A stretch of DNA of 64,000 bases from Pseudomonadota bacterium (GTDB lineage Bacteria; Pseudomonadota; Gammaproteobacteria; Steroidobacterales; Steroidobacteraceae). Numbering within the stretch: the stretch's first letter is position 1; every line of letters begins with the position of its first letter. Shown here piece after piece: positions 29,318 to 37,276 of this stretch. The stretch lies in assembly GCA_018240525.1 (NCBI GenBank), contig JAFEFN010000013.1, positions 992,001 through 1,056,000 of the forward strand. The letters are read 5' to 3'. The notes beneath the pieces are model-generated. The model was not told the DNA's origin and ran no database searches. It saw nothing but the letters and a program-made list of their open reading frames with translations. Position numbers and translations under genes: made by a program.

Positions 29318-30174
29318 GACTTCATCGTCCCCTGCATCGTGGCCACGAACAGGTCGGCGATCGAGGGTGTGCGCAGGTCCCCGAGCGGGGCGAGCTGCGC
29401 GGCGCTGCGCCCCTCGAAGAACATGGCGATCCGCCCGAACACCTCGCGCTCGTAGAAGGGCTTGAGCGCCCGGGCAGGTCCTGCCTGCTCGGCCGCGACG
29501 GTGAGCTGCAGGTAGCGGCCGCCGAGCGCCTCGACCGCGCTGCTCAAGGTGATGTGGCCGCGGCTGATGAAGATCACGTCGGTGAAGAGGTTCTCCACCT
29601 CCTCCACCTGGTGGGTGGTGAGCAGGATGGTGCGGTCCTTGTCGAAGTAGTCGTTCAGCAGCGTGTCGTAGAAGGCGCGCCGGTACAGCAGGTCCAGGCC
29701 GAGCGTGGGCTCGTCCAGCACCAGCAGGCGCGCATCGATGGCGAGGATCAGCGCCAGGTGCAGCTGCGTGACCATGCCCTTGGAGAGCTCGCGCACCCGG
29801 CTGTCCATGCGGATGTCGGTCTTGCGCAGGAACTCCTCGGCGCGCGCGCGCACGAAGCGCGGGTGCACGCCGGTGCAGAAATCGAGCGCCTGGCGCACGC
29901 GCAGCCAGCGCGGCAGCACGGCGACGTCGGCCATGAAGCACACCTCGCGCATCAGCTCGTCGCGCTGGCTGCGCGGGTCGAGGCCGAGCACCTTCAGCTC
30001 GCCGCTGAAGGGGGTGAGCCCGAGGATCGACTTGATGGCGGTGGTCTTGCCGGCGCCGTTCGGGCCGATGAGCCCGACGATGCGCCCGGGCTCGACGCTG
30101 AAGCTCACGCCGTCGAGGGCGGTGGTCGCGCCGAAGCGCTTGGTGAGCCCGTGGGCTTCAATGATCGCTGTCAT
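29314..30174 (-). CDS. ABC transporter ATP-binding protein
   Basis: 286 residues. Walker A GPNGAGKTT, signature LSKGMVTQL and Walker B LLVLDEPTLGLDL are intact; the H-loop is in LTTHQVEEVE. The C-terminal 70 residues form the extra domain often found in CcmA/NatA-type exporters. It is translated from an ATG 17 bases inside the end of the regulator gene. Confidence 0.92.
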   Translation of the reverse strand: MTAIIEAHGLTKRFGATTALDGVSFSVEPGRIVGLIGPNGAGKTTAIKSILGLTPFSGELKVLGLDPRSQRDELMREVCFMADVAVLPRWLRVRQALDFCTGVHPRFVRARAEEFLRKTDIRMDSRVRELSKGMVTQLHLALILAIDARLLVLDEPTLGLDLLYRRAFYDTLLNDYFDKDRTILLTTHQVEEVENLFTDVIFISRGHITLSSAVEALGGRYLQLTVAAEQAGPARALKPFYEREVFGRIAMFFEGRSAAQLAPLGDLRTPSIADLFVATMQGTMKS

Positions 30175-30604
30175 CGTCCTGGTCTTTCGTTGCCGGGGAG
30201 GCGCCCGCGCCCTGCGGCCAAGGGGTCGCGGGGGCTGCGGCGGCGGCGCGTTGCAGTTCTTCGGCGTTCAGCCCGAGACGCTGGATGGTCGCGTGGACCT
30301 TCGGCCACTCTTCTTCGAGGAAGCGCTGGCGCTCGTCCTTGAGCAGGGCCTGGCGGGCGCCGCTGCTGACGAACATCCCCAGGCCGCGGCGCTTCTCCAC
30401 CAGCTGCTCGTCCACCAGCTGCTGGTACCCCTTGAGCACGGTCAGGGGGTTCAGCCGGAAGTCGGCGGCGACGCTGCGCACCGAGGGCAGCGCGTCGCCC
30501 TCCTTGAGTGCGCCCTCGAGGATCATGGCGACCACCCGGTCGCGCAGCTGCCGGTAGATCGGCACGCTGTCATCCCACTGCGGGTCCATGATCTTGGAGT
30601 TCAT
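30158..30604 (-). CDS. GntR-family transcriptional regulator, YtrA subfamily
   Basis: 148 residues. A winged helix-turn-helix of GntR type fills residues 13-80 (PIYRQLRDRVVAMILEGAL, then LPSVRSVAADFRLNPLTVLK). Only a short C-terminal helix region follows, which is the YtrA layout without a large effector domain. Such regulators repress their own ABC operon. The dyad at 30906-30931 fits that role. The gene starts at 30604 behind AGG, with an in-frame ATG at 30589 as an alternative that lacks a ribosome binding site. Confidence 0.88.
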   Translation of the reverse strand: MNSKIMDPQWDDSVPIYRQLRDRVVAMILEGALKEGDALPSVRSVAADFRLNPLTVLKGYQQLVDEQLVEKRRGLGMFVSSGARQALLKDERQRFLEEEWPKVHATIQRLGLNAEELQRAAAAAPATPWPQGAGASPATKDQDDDSDH

Positions 30605-30628
30605 TGCCTGGTCTGGGGGGATAGCCGA

Positions 30629-30826
30629 CTAATCTACCAAAACGGCCGGTTCGGGCTGCCCGAACCAGGCATGCAGGGGCTGCACGATGCTGGTGCTCAC
30701 CCCCACGGCCTGGGTGCCCGGGAGCACGGCGGTCGAGGTCAGGAAGCTCAGCGAGGCCACCACCGAGATGAGGGCGGCGCCGGCGGCGCAGGCGAGGTCG
30801 CGGTACAGAGTAGCGAGGCTGTTCAT
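30629..30826 (-). CDS. Small single-helix membrane protein, first gene of the YtrA-type operon
   Basis: 65 residues. One hydrophobic stretch (about 12-40, ACAAGAALISVVASLSFLTS) is flanked by a charged N-terminus and a C-terminal tail with LHAWFGQPEPAVLVD. I do not recognise the family. It is very likely real because AAGGAGA stands at the right distance before the ATG at 30826, the operon promoter is just upstream, and the regulator gene starts 24 bases after its stop. It could be a partner or sensor peptide of the ABC exporter, which is inference. Confidence 0.75.
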   Translation of the reverse strand: MNSLATLYRDLACAAGAALISVVASLSFLTSTAVLPGTQAVGVSTSIVQPLHAWFGQPEPAVLVD

Positions 30827-30905
30827 GGTCTTTCTCCTTCGGTTCGGTGCGGTTGCGGATCGGTCTTGGGTGGCGGCGGTCCGGTCGCCCGGATCGCTTT
30901 CCCTT

Positions 30906-30942
30906 GGTGTTGTACTCTAGTAGTACACCACTCAAGTGTCAA
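30906..30942 (-). promoter_or_regulatory. Promoter with overlapping YtrA-type operator
   Basis: On the minus strand TTGACA (plus 30937-30942) is followed after exactly 17 bases by TAGAGT (30914-30919). The dyad GTGTTGTACT (30907-30916) and AGTACACCAC (30922-30931) matches in nine of ten positions and covers the -10 box and half the spacer. It also has the form GGTG-N16-CACC (30906-30929), which I recall as the YtrA box described in Xanthomonas. Repression by the YtrA-like protein of its own operon follows naturally. The rest of the 326-base gap to mdh holds only a possible mdh -10 box. Confidence 0.75.
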
Positions 30943-31152
30943 GCCCATTCACCAAATATTTTTCGGGGTCGGCCTGGAGCTCTTACGGCCCTGCCTGGGG
31001 GGTCCACTGCCGGCCCCCCGTGCTACACCGCCAGAGCAGTACGGCCGGTTGGAGAGCGCCGGCGGCGCAATGGTTTGAGCGGCGCGGGCCTTTGCCGGGG
31101 TACGCACGCTAGAATTCCGGGCTGTTTTCGTTAAGGAAGAAGACCCACGACC

Positions 31153-32133
31153 ATGAAAGCCCCCGTCAACGTTGCCATCACCGGTGCGGCCGGCCAGATC
31201 GGCTATGCCCTGGCCTTCCGCGCGGCCGCCGGCGCCCTGCTCGGGCGCGACACCCCGGTGAACCTGCACCTGCTCGAGATCACTCCGGCGCTGCCGGGAC
31301 TGAACGGCGTGGTGATGGAGCTCAACGACTGCGCCTTCCCGACGCTCAACAAGGTGGTGGCGACGGACGATGCGCAGGTGGCCTTCCGGGACTGCCAGGT
31401 GGCGCTGCTCGTCGGTGCGCGCCCGCGCGGCCCGGGCATGGAACGCAAGGACCTGCTGCTGGCGAACGCGCAGATCTTCTCCGCCCAGGGCAAGGCGCTG
31501 AACGCGGTCGCGCACAGCGACGTGAAGGTGCTCGTGGTCGGCAACCCCGCCAACACCAACGCGCTCATCGCGCGCGCCAATGCGCCGCGCCTGAACCAGC
31601 GCAACTTCACCGCGATGACGCGCCTGGACCACAACCGCGCGCTCTCGCAGCTGGCCGAGAAGACCGCCAGCCACGTGAACGACATCCGCCGCATGAGCAT
31701 CTGGGGGAACCACTCGGCCACGCAGTACCCGGACCTTTCGCACGCCGTGGTGAGGGGCAAGCCGGCGAAGAGCCTGGTCACGCAGGAGTGGATCGAGCAG
31801 TCCTTCATCCCGGTGGTGCAGCAGCGCGGCGCTGCCGTCATCAAGGCGCGCGGCTCCTCCTCGGCCGCCTCGGCCGCCTCCGCCGCGATCGATCACATCC
31901 ACACCTGGGTGCACGGCACCGAGGAGGGCAACTGGGTCAGCATGGCCGTGCCCGCCGATGGCAGTTACGGCATCCCGGCCGGGGTCATCTACTCGTACCC
32001 GGTGACGGTGCGCAACGGCGACTACCAGATCGTGCAGGGCCTGAGCGTGGATGACTTCAGCCGCAAGCGCATGGACGCGACCCATGCCGAGCTGCTCGAG
32101 GAACGCGACGGGGTGAAAAGCCTGCTGGGCTGA
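31153..32133 (+). CDS. mdh: Malate dehydrogenase (NAD+)
   Basis: 326 residues. It interconverts malate and oxaloacetate in the TCA cycle. NAD-binding [12 protein letters not shown], the substrate-binding Arg residues in [13 protein letters not shown], the catalytic pair in MTRLDHNRA and [11 protein letters not shown] (His) are all present. The sequence is of the long-loop cytosolic type shared with betaproteobacteria and many xanthomonad relatives, not the E. coli type. AAGGAAGA stands a little far (about 13 bases) from the ATG. A TAGAAT at 31110-31115 may be the -10 box; no -35 box is clear. Confidence 0.96.
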   Translation: MKAPVNVAITGAAGQIGYALAFRAAAGALLGRDTPVNLHLLEITPALPGLNGVVMELNDCAFPTLNKVVATDDAQVAFRDCQVALLVGARPRGPGMERKDLLLANAQIFSAQGKALNAVAHSDVKVLVVGNPANTNALIARANAPRLNQRNFTAMTRLDHNRALSQLAEKTASHVNDIRRMSIWGNHSATQYPDLSHAVVRGKPAKSLVTQEWIEQSFIPVVQQRGAAVIKARGSSSAASAASAAIDHIHTWVHGTEEGNWVSMAVPADGSYGIPAGVIYSYPVTVRNGDYQIVQGLSVDDFSRKRMDATHAELLEERDGVKSLLG

Positions 32134-32177
32134 GTGCGGCGCGGCGCCGGCGGCCGCGCGGCGCGAAAGGAAGGGCG

Positions 32178-34709
32178 ATGTTGGCAATCATCTGGCTGGT
32201 GCTGCTCGCGGCGGCCGCGTTCGCGGTGACGCAGGTCGGCGGCCTCGTGACCCTGGCCTTCATCGCCGCGGTGCTGGTGCTGGCCTACCGGCGCCTGTCG
32301 CTCCTCACCTTCACGGTGACCTTCACCGTGCTGCTCGGCGTCTACACCTACTTCGGCGCCTCGGGCGCGCCGGCCGGCCTCTGGAAGGGCTTCCTGTGGC
32401 TGCTGCTCGCCGGGCTGTGGCTGCTGAACGTGCGGCCGCTGCGCGTGGCCGCGATCACGCGCCCGTTCATGAAGGCCTACCTGCGCCTCCTGCCGAGCAT
32501 GTCGCAGACGGAGAAGGAGGCGCTCGAGGCCGGCACGGTGTGGTGGGACGGGGAGCTGTTCACCGGGGCGCCGCGCTGGCAGAAGCTGCTGGCGGCCCGG
32601 CCGCCGCAGCTCACCGCCGAGGAACAGGCCTTCCTCGACGGCCCGTGCATGCAGCTGTGCGCGATGCTCGATGACTGGCACATCACGCACGAGCGCGGCG
32701 ACCTGCCCCCGCAGGTGTGGGACTTCCTCAAGAGCCGCGGCTTCTTCGCCATGATCATCCCGAAGAAGTACGGCGGGCTGGAGTTCTCCGCCTACGCGCA
32801 CTCCTGCGTGCTGAGCATGCTCGCCAGCCGCAGCACCACCTGCTCCTCCACGGTCGCGGTCCCCAACTCGCTCGGGCCCGCCGAGCTGCTCAACCACTAC
32901 GGCACGGAGGAGCAGAAGGAGTACTACCTGCCGCGGCTGGCGCGCGGCGAGGAAGTGCCGTGCTTCGCCCTCACCGGCCCGCGCGCCGGCTCGGACGCCG
33001 GCTCCATCCCGGACACCGGCATCGTCTGCCGCGGCAGCTGGCAGGGCCGCGAGGTCCTCGGGCTCAGGCTCAACTTCAACAAGCGCTACATCACGCTCGC
33101 GCCGGTCGCCACCGTGATCGGCCTCGCCTTCCGCATGTTCGACCCGGACAAGCTGCTGGGCGAGAAGACCGACATCGGCATCACGGTCGCGCTCATACCG
33201 CGCGGCACCCCGGGCATCAGCATCGGCCGGCGCCACTTCCCCATCAACGTGCCGTTCCAGAACGGCCCCATCCAGGGCAAGGACGTGTTCGTGCCGCTCG
33301 ACTTCATCGTCGGCGGCCCGAAGCTCGCCGGTGCCGGCTGGCGCATGCTGGTCGAGCAGCTCTCGGTGGGGCGCTGCATCTCGCTGCCCTCGAGCGCCAC
33401 CGGCGGCGCCAAGGCCGGGGTCTGGGCGACCGGGGCGTACGCGCGCATCCGCACGCAGTTCAACACGCCGGTGGGGCGCTTCGAGGGCGTGGAGGCGGTG
33501 CTGGCGCGCATGGTCGGGCTGACCTACACCATGGACGCGGCGCGCGCGGTCACCGCCGGAGCCATCGACGGCGGCGAGAAGCCCTCGGTGCCCTCGGCGA
33601 TGCTCAAGTACCACGTCACCGAGATGGGCCGGCAGGTGGCCAACGACGCCATGGACATCCACGGCGGCAAGGGCATCTGCCTCGGACCGAGCAACTACCT
33701 GGCGCGCGGCTACGAGATCGTGCCCGTGGCGATCACGGTCGAGGGCGCCAACCTCCTCACCCGCAACCTCATCATCTTCGGCCAGGGGGCGATCCGCTGC
33801 CACCCGTTCGTGCTGCGCGAGATGACCGCCGCACGCAACCCCGACCGCCGCGCCGGCGTGCAGGAGTTCGACCGCGCACTGTTCGGGCACGTCGGCTTCA
33901 CCATCTCCAACGCCGTGCGCTCCTTCGTCATGGCCCTCACGCACGCGCGCTTCACGCGCGCCCCGGTCCAGGGCGCGACGGCGCGCTACTACCAGCACGT
34001 GGTGCGCTTCAGCGCCTCCTTCGCCTTCGCGGTGGACGTGGCCATGCTCACCCTGGGCGGCTATCTCAAGAAGAAGGAGAACCTCTCGGCCCGCCTGGGC
34101 GACGTGCTCTCGTGCATGTACCTCGCCTCGATGGTGCTCAAGCACCACGAGAACCAGGGACGGCGCGAGGAAGACCTGCCGATGGTGGAGTGGGCCTGCC
34201 GCAACCTGCTCTACGATGCGCAGGAGCGCCTGCACGGGTTCCTGCGCAACTTCCCGAACCGCTTCCTCGCCGGGCTGATGCGCGTGCTCATCTTCCCGCG
34301 CGGCCGCATCTACTCCGCGCCGGGCGACCGCCTCGGCCGCGCCGTGGCCGCGCTGGTCACCTCGCCCACCGAGACGCGCGAGCGGCTGTGCGAGTACACC
34401 TACCGGCGCATCGAGCCGGGCAATGCGCTCGGCCTGCTGCAGGAGGCGCTGCTGCTCGCCGTGCAGCTCGAACCGCTCGAGAAGCGCATCCGCGTCGAGG
34501 GGGTGAAGAGCGGCCGGGTCACCGCCCTCGACCTGCCCGGCCGCATCCAGCAGGCCCTCGCCGCCGGGATCCTCTCGGAGACCGAGGCGGCGAGCCTGCG
34601 CGACTACGACCGCAAGGTCATGGACCTGATCCACGTCGACGACTTCGACCCGCTGGCGCTGGGCACCCAGGCGCAGCCGCCCGCGAGATCCAGCGCGCAC
34701 GTGGCATGA
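32178..34709 (+). CDS. fadE: Acyl-CoA dehydrogenase FadE
   Basis: 843 residues, typical for the large FadE form. Two N-terminal hydrophobic segments (1-60) and a third near 70-90 suggest membrane association. The dehydrogenase core runs from about 130 (IIPKKYGGLEFSAYAHS, ALTGPRAGSDAGSIPD, AMDIHGGKGICLGPSN) and a FadE-specific C-terminal domain fills the last 250 residues. It performs the first oxidation of fatty acid beta-oxidation. GGAAGGG precedes the ATG. The stop overlaps the next start (ATGA). Confidence 0.94.
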   Translation: MLAIIWLVLLAAAAFAVTQVGGLVTLAFIAAVLVLAYRRLSLLTFTVTFTVLLGVYTYFGASGAPAGLWKGFLWLLLAGLWLLNVRPLRVAAITRPFMKAYLRLLPSMSQTEKEALEAGTVWWDGELFTGAPRWQKLLAARPPQLTAEEQAFLDGPCMQLCAMLDDWHITHERGDLPPQVWDFLKSRGFFAMIIPKKYGGLEFSAYAHSCVLSMLASRSTTCSSTVAVPNSLGPAELLNHYGTEEQKEYYLPRLARGEEVPCFALTGPRAGSDAGSIPDTGIVCRGSWQGREVLGLRLNFNKRYITLAPVATVIGLAFRMFDPDKLLGEKTDIGITVALIPRGTPGISIGRRHFPINVPFQNGPIQGKDVFVPLDFIVGGPKLAGAGWRMLVEQLSVGRCISLPSSATGGAKAGVWATGAYARIRTQFNTPVGRFEGVEAVLARMVGLTYTMDAARAVTAGAIDGGEKPSVPSAMLKYHVTEMGRQVANDAMDIHGGKGICLGPSNYLARGYEIVPVAITVEGANLLTRNLIIFGQGAIRCHPFVLREMTAARNPDRRAGVQEFDRALFGHVGFTISNAVRSFVMALTHARFTRAPVQGATARYYQHVVRFSASFAFAVDVAMLTLGGYLKKKENLSARLGDVLSCMYLASMVLKHHENQGRREEDLPMVEWACRNLLYDAQERLHGFLRNFPNRFLAGLMRVLIFPRGRIYSAPGDRLGRAVAALVTSPTETRERLCEYTYRRIEPGNALGLLQEALLLAVQLEPLEKRIRVEGVKSGRVTALDLPGRIQQALAAGILSETEAASLRDYDRKVMDLIHVDDFDPLALGTQAQPPARSSAHVA

Positions 34710-35662
34710 ACGCCCCCGCGCCGCTGCCACCCGCCGCCCCCGCCACGCCCGCCGCGCAGGCGGCGGCCGTGGCGGCGCCGCGCTGCCAGAACTGCGGCAC
34801 CGCGGTCCCGCAGCGCTACTGCGGCCGCTGCGGACAGCGCCTGGAACCGCCCGTGCACTCCCTGGTGCACTTCGCCCAAGTCGCCGCCGAGGACCTCACG
34901 CACGCGGACTCGCGGCTGTGGCGCACGCTCGCCGCCCTCATGTTCCGCCCCGGGTACCTCACGGCGGAGTTCCTGGCGGGGCGGCGCGGGCGCTACCTGC
35001 CCCCGGTGCGGCTGTACCTGGTGCTGTCGGTGGCCTTCTTCGTGTTCGCCGCGGCGACGCAGCCGAAGCTGGCGCTGCTGCAGGTCGACACCCAGAACAG
35101 GACCGCCCAGCCGGTGAGCATCGAGGGGAGCGAGGCGGCCGCCCCCGCCGGGGAGAGCGTGCAGCAGCGGCAGGACCGGCTGTGCAAGGATGCCAACTAC
35201 GACGGCCCGTGGGCACGGCAGCTGCAGCCGGCCTTCGCCCAGGCCTGCCGCAACACCGTCGCCGACGGCGGCCGCGAGCTGCAGGCCGCGTTCCTGCACA
35301 ACCTGCCGCGCGCGATGTTCCTGTTCCTGCCGCTGCTGGCCGCGGTCATGATGCTGCTGTACTGGTGGCCGCGGCACTACTACGTCGAGCACCTGTTGCT
35401 GCTGGTCCACAACCACGCCAACATCTTCCTGGTGACGATGCTGGTGTGGGCACTGGCGAGGCTGCTGCCGCGCATCGGCGGGATGCTGGAGTTCGCCGCC
35501 TGCGTCTACTTCGCCTGGTACATTTTCCGCTCGATGCGCGTCGCCTACGGCCAGGGGCGTGCCCTGAGCTTCGCCAAGTGCGCGGCGCTCGGCTTTGCGT
35601 ACCTGCTGTTCGGGGCGCTCATGCTCGCCCTGACCAGCGTCTACAGTGCCCTCATGCTCTGA
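34706..35662 (+). CDS. DUF3667 zinc-ribbon membrane protein
   Basis: 318 residues. A Pro/Ala-rich start leads to a zinc ribbon (CQNCGTAVPQRYCGRCGQ, near 27-44), then a cytoplasmic helix pair and HADSRLWRTLAALMFRPGYL typical of DUF3667. Four or five membrane helices follow, with a soluble insert between helices one and two (about 125-210). Function is unknown. The ATG overlaps the fadE stop, so the two are probably made together, though a role in fatty acid metabolism is only suggested by this. Confidence 0.82.
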   Translation: MNAPAPLPPAAPATPAAQAAAVAAPRCQNCGTAVPQRYCGRCGQRLEPPVHSLVHFAQVAAEDLTHADSRLWRTLAALMFRPGYLTAEFLAGRRGRYLPPVRLYLVLSVAFFVFAAATQPKLALLQVDTQNRTAQPVSIEGSEAAAPAGESVQQRQDRLCKDANYDGPWARQLQPAFAQACRNTVADGGRELQAAFLHNLPRAMFLFLPLLAAVMMLLYWWPRHYYVEHLLLLVHNHANIFLVTMLVWALARLLPRIGGMLEFAACVYFAWYIFRSMRVAYGQGRALSFAKCAALGFAYLLFGALMLALTSVYSALML

Positions 35663-35676
35663 AGGAGTGTTCATCC

Positions 35677-36096
35677 ATGCGTAACCTCGTCATCGCAGCC
35701 CTGCTGCTGGCCGCGCCCCTGGCGCTGGCCGCCGACCGCACCCCCTCGCCGCCCGGCGCGGAGGTGTACATCATCTCCCCGCACAACGGGGCCAAGATCC
35801 ACGGGCCCGTGCGGGTGCAGTTCGGCCTGAAGGGCATGGGCGTGGCCCCCGCCGGCGTGAAGTTCGACAACACCGGCCACCACCACCTGCTGGTCGACGC
35901 CGACGTGCCGGATGACCTGTCGCTCCCCCTGCCGAGCACGCAGAAGATCCTGCACTTCGGCAAGGGCGACACCGAGACCACGCTCAACCTGCCGCCGGGC
36001 ACCCACACGCTGCAGCTGGTGTTCGCCGACCGCAACCACGTCCCGCACGACCCGGCGCTGATCTCGGCGAAGGTCACCATCACGGTCACCGAGTAG
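35677..36096 (+). CDS. DUF4399 exported protein
   Basis: 139 residues. A clear signal peptide (1-19, ending ALA) precedes a small beta domain with VYIISPHNGAKIHGPVRVQF, TGHHHLLVD and GTHTLQLVFADRNHVPH, which match DUF4399. The His cluster TGHHHL could bind metal. It is periplasmic or secreted with no known function. GAAGGAG stands nine bases before the ATG. Confidence 0.85.
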   Translation: MRNLVIAALLLAAPLALAADRTPSPPGAEVYIISPHNGAKIHGPVRVQFGLKGMGVAPAGVKFDNTGHHHLLVDADVPDDLSLPLPSTQKILHFGKGDTETTLNLPPGTHTLQLVFADRNHVPHDPALISAKVTITVTE

Positions 36097-36114
36097 CCGG
36101 TAAAAAGCCCGACC

Positions 36115-37266
36115 ATGCCCCGCGCGGTCCTGCACGTCGACATGGATGCCTTCTACGCATCCGTCGAGCAGCACGATGACCCGAGCCTGAAGGGCAAGCC
36201 GCTCATCGTCGGCTGGGACGGGGGCCGCGGCGTGGTCGCCGCGGCCAGCTACGAGGTGCGCCGCTTCGGGGTGCACTCGGCCATGCCGATGCACCAGGCG
36301 CTGCGGCTGTGCCCGCAGGCGGTGTGCGTGCGCCCGCGCATGGCCCGCTACCAGGAGGTTTCGCGCATCGTCTTCGGCACCTTCCACGAGGTCACCCCGC
36401 TGGTGCAGGGCCTGTCCCTCGACGAGGCCTTCCTGGACGTCACCGCCAGCCAGCAGCTGCACGGCGACGGCGTGCAGATCGCGCAGCGCATCAAGCGGCG
36501 CATCCTCGAGCTGACCGGGCTCACCGCCTCGGTCGGCGTGGCGCCCAACAAGCTGGTCGCCAAGATCGCCTCGGACCTGGCCAAGCCCGATGGCCTCACC
36601 GTGGTCACCTCCGAGCGCGTGCGCGAGGTGCTCGACCCGCTCTCCGTGCGACGCATGCCGGGGCTCGGCCGCAAGACCGGCGCCAAGGTCGAGGCCGCCG
36701 GCATCGCCACGCTCGGCCAGCTGCGCAGTGCCCCGGATGCGGTGCTGTGGCCGCTGTTCGGGCGCTACACGGCCTGGATGCGCGAGCGCGCCGCCGGGGT
36801 GGACGAGCGCCCCGTGCAGCCGGACATGGAGGACAAGTCGATCAGCGCCGAGGACACCTTCGCGCGCGATATCGGCGAGGCGCCGCTGCTGCAGCGCGAA
36901 CTGGCGCGGCTCGCCGATCTGGCCACCACGCGCCTACGCGCCCGCGGCCTGGTGAGCGGGTGCGTCGGGGTGAAGATCCGCCGCGGGGACTTCACCACCT
37001 TCACCCGGCAGCGCGCGGTCGCCCCGCCGACCAGCGAGGGCCGCACGGTGAGCGCGGTGGCCGCCGAACTGCTCACCCGCTGGCTGATGGTCCACCGCGG
37101 CGCGAAACTTCGCCTGCTGGGCGTGGTCCTCACTGAACTGACCCCGGCCGCGCAGCTGGGCCTGTTCGAGGACCCGCGCCAGGCGGGGCGCCTGGATGCC
37201 ACCCTGGACGAGGCACGCGCGCGCTTCGGCGCCAGGGCGCTGCGCCGCGGCAACACCATCGAGTAG
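36115..37266 (+). CDS. dinB: DNA polymerase IV (Y family)
   Basis: 383 residues. Catalytic carboxylates lie in HVDMDAFYASVEQ and SLDEAFLDVT; PGLGRKTGAKVEAAGI is the helix-hairpin-helix of the thumb. Near the C-terminus QLGLFED is a good sliding-clamp-binding motif. It performs error-prone translesion synthesis. No LexA-type CTGT-N8-ACAG box is visible in the 18 bases upstream or at the end of the preceding gene, so SOS control is not supported by the sequence. Confidence 0.95.
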   Translation: MPRAVLHVDMDAFYASVEQHDDPSLKGKPLIVGWDGGRGVVAAASYEVRRFGVHSAMPMHQALRLCPQAVCVRPRMARYQEVSRIVFGTFHEVTPLVQGLSLDEAFLDVTASQQLHGDGVQIAQRIKRRILELTGLTASVGVAPNKLVAKIASDLAKPDGLTVVTSERVREVLDPLSVRRMPGLGRKTGAKVEAAGIATLGQLRSAPDAVLWPLFGRYTAWMRERAAGVDERPVQPDMEDKSISAEDTFARDIGEAPLLQRELARLADLATTRLRARGLVSGCVGVKIRRGDFTTFTRQRAVAPPTSEGRTVSAVAAELLTRWLMVHRGAKLRLLGVVLTELTPAAQLGLFEDPRQAGRLDATLDEARARFGARALRRGNTIE

Positions 37267-37276
37267 CATCCCCCTT

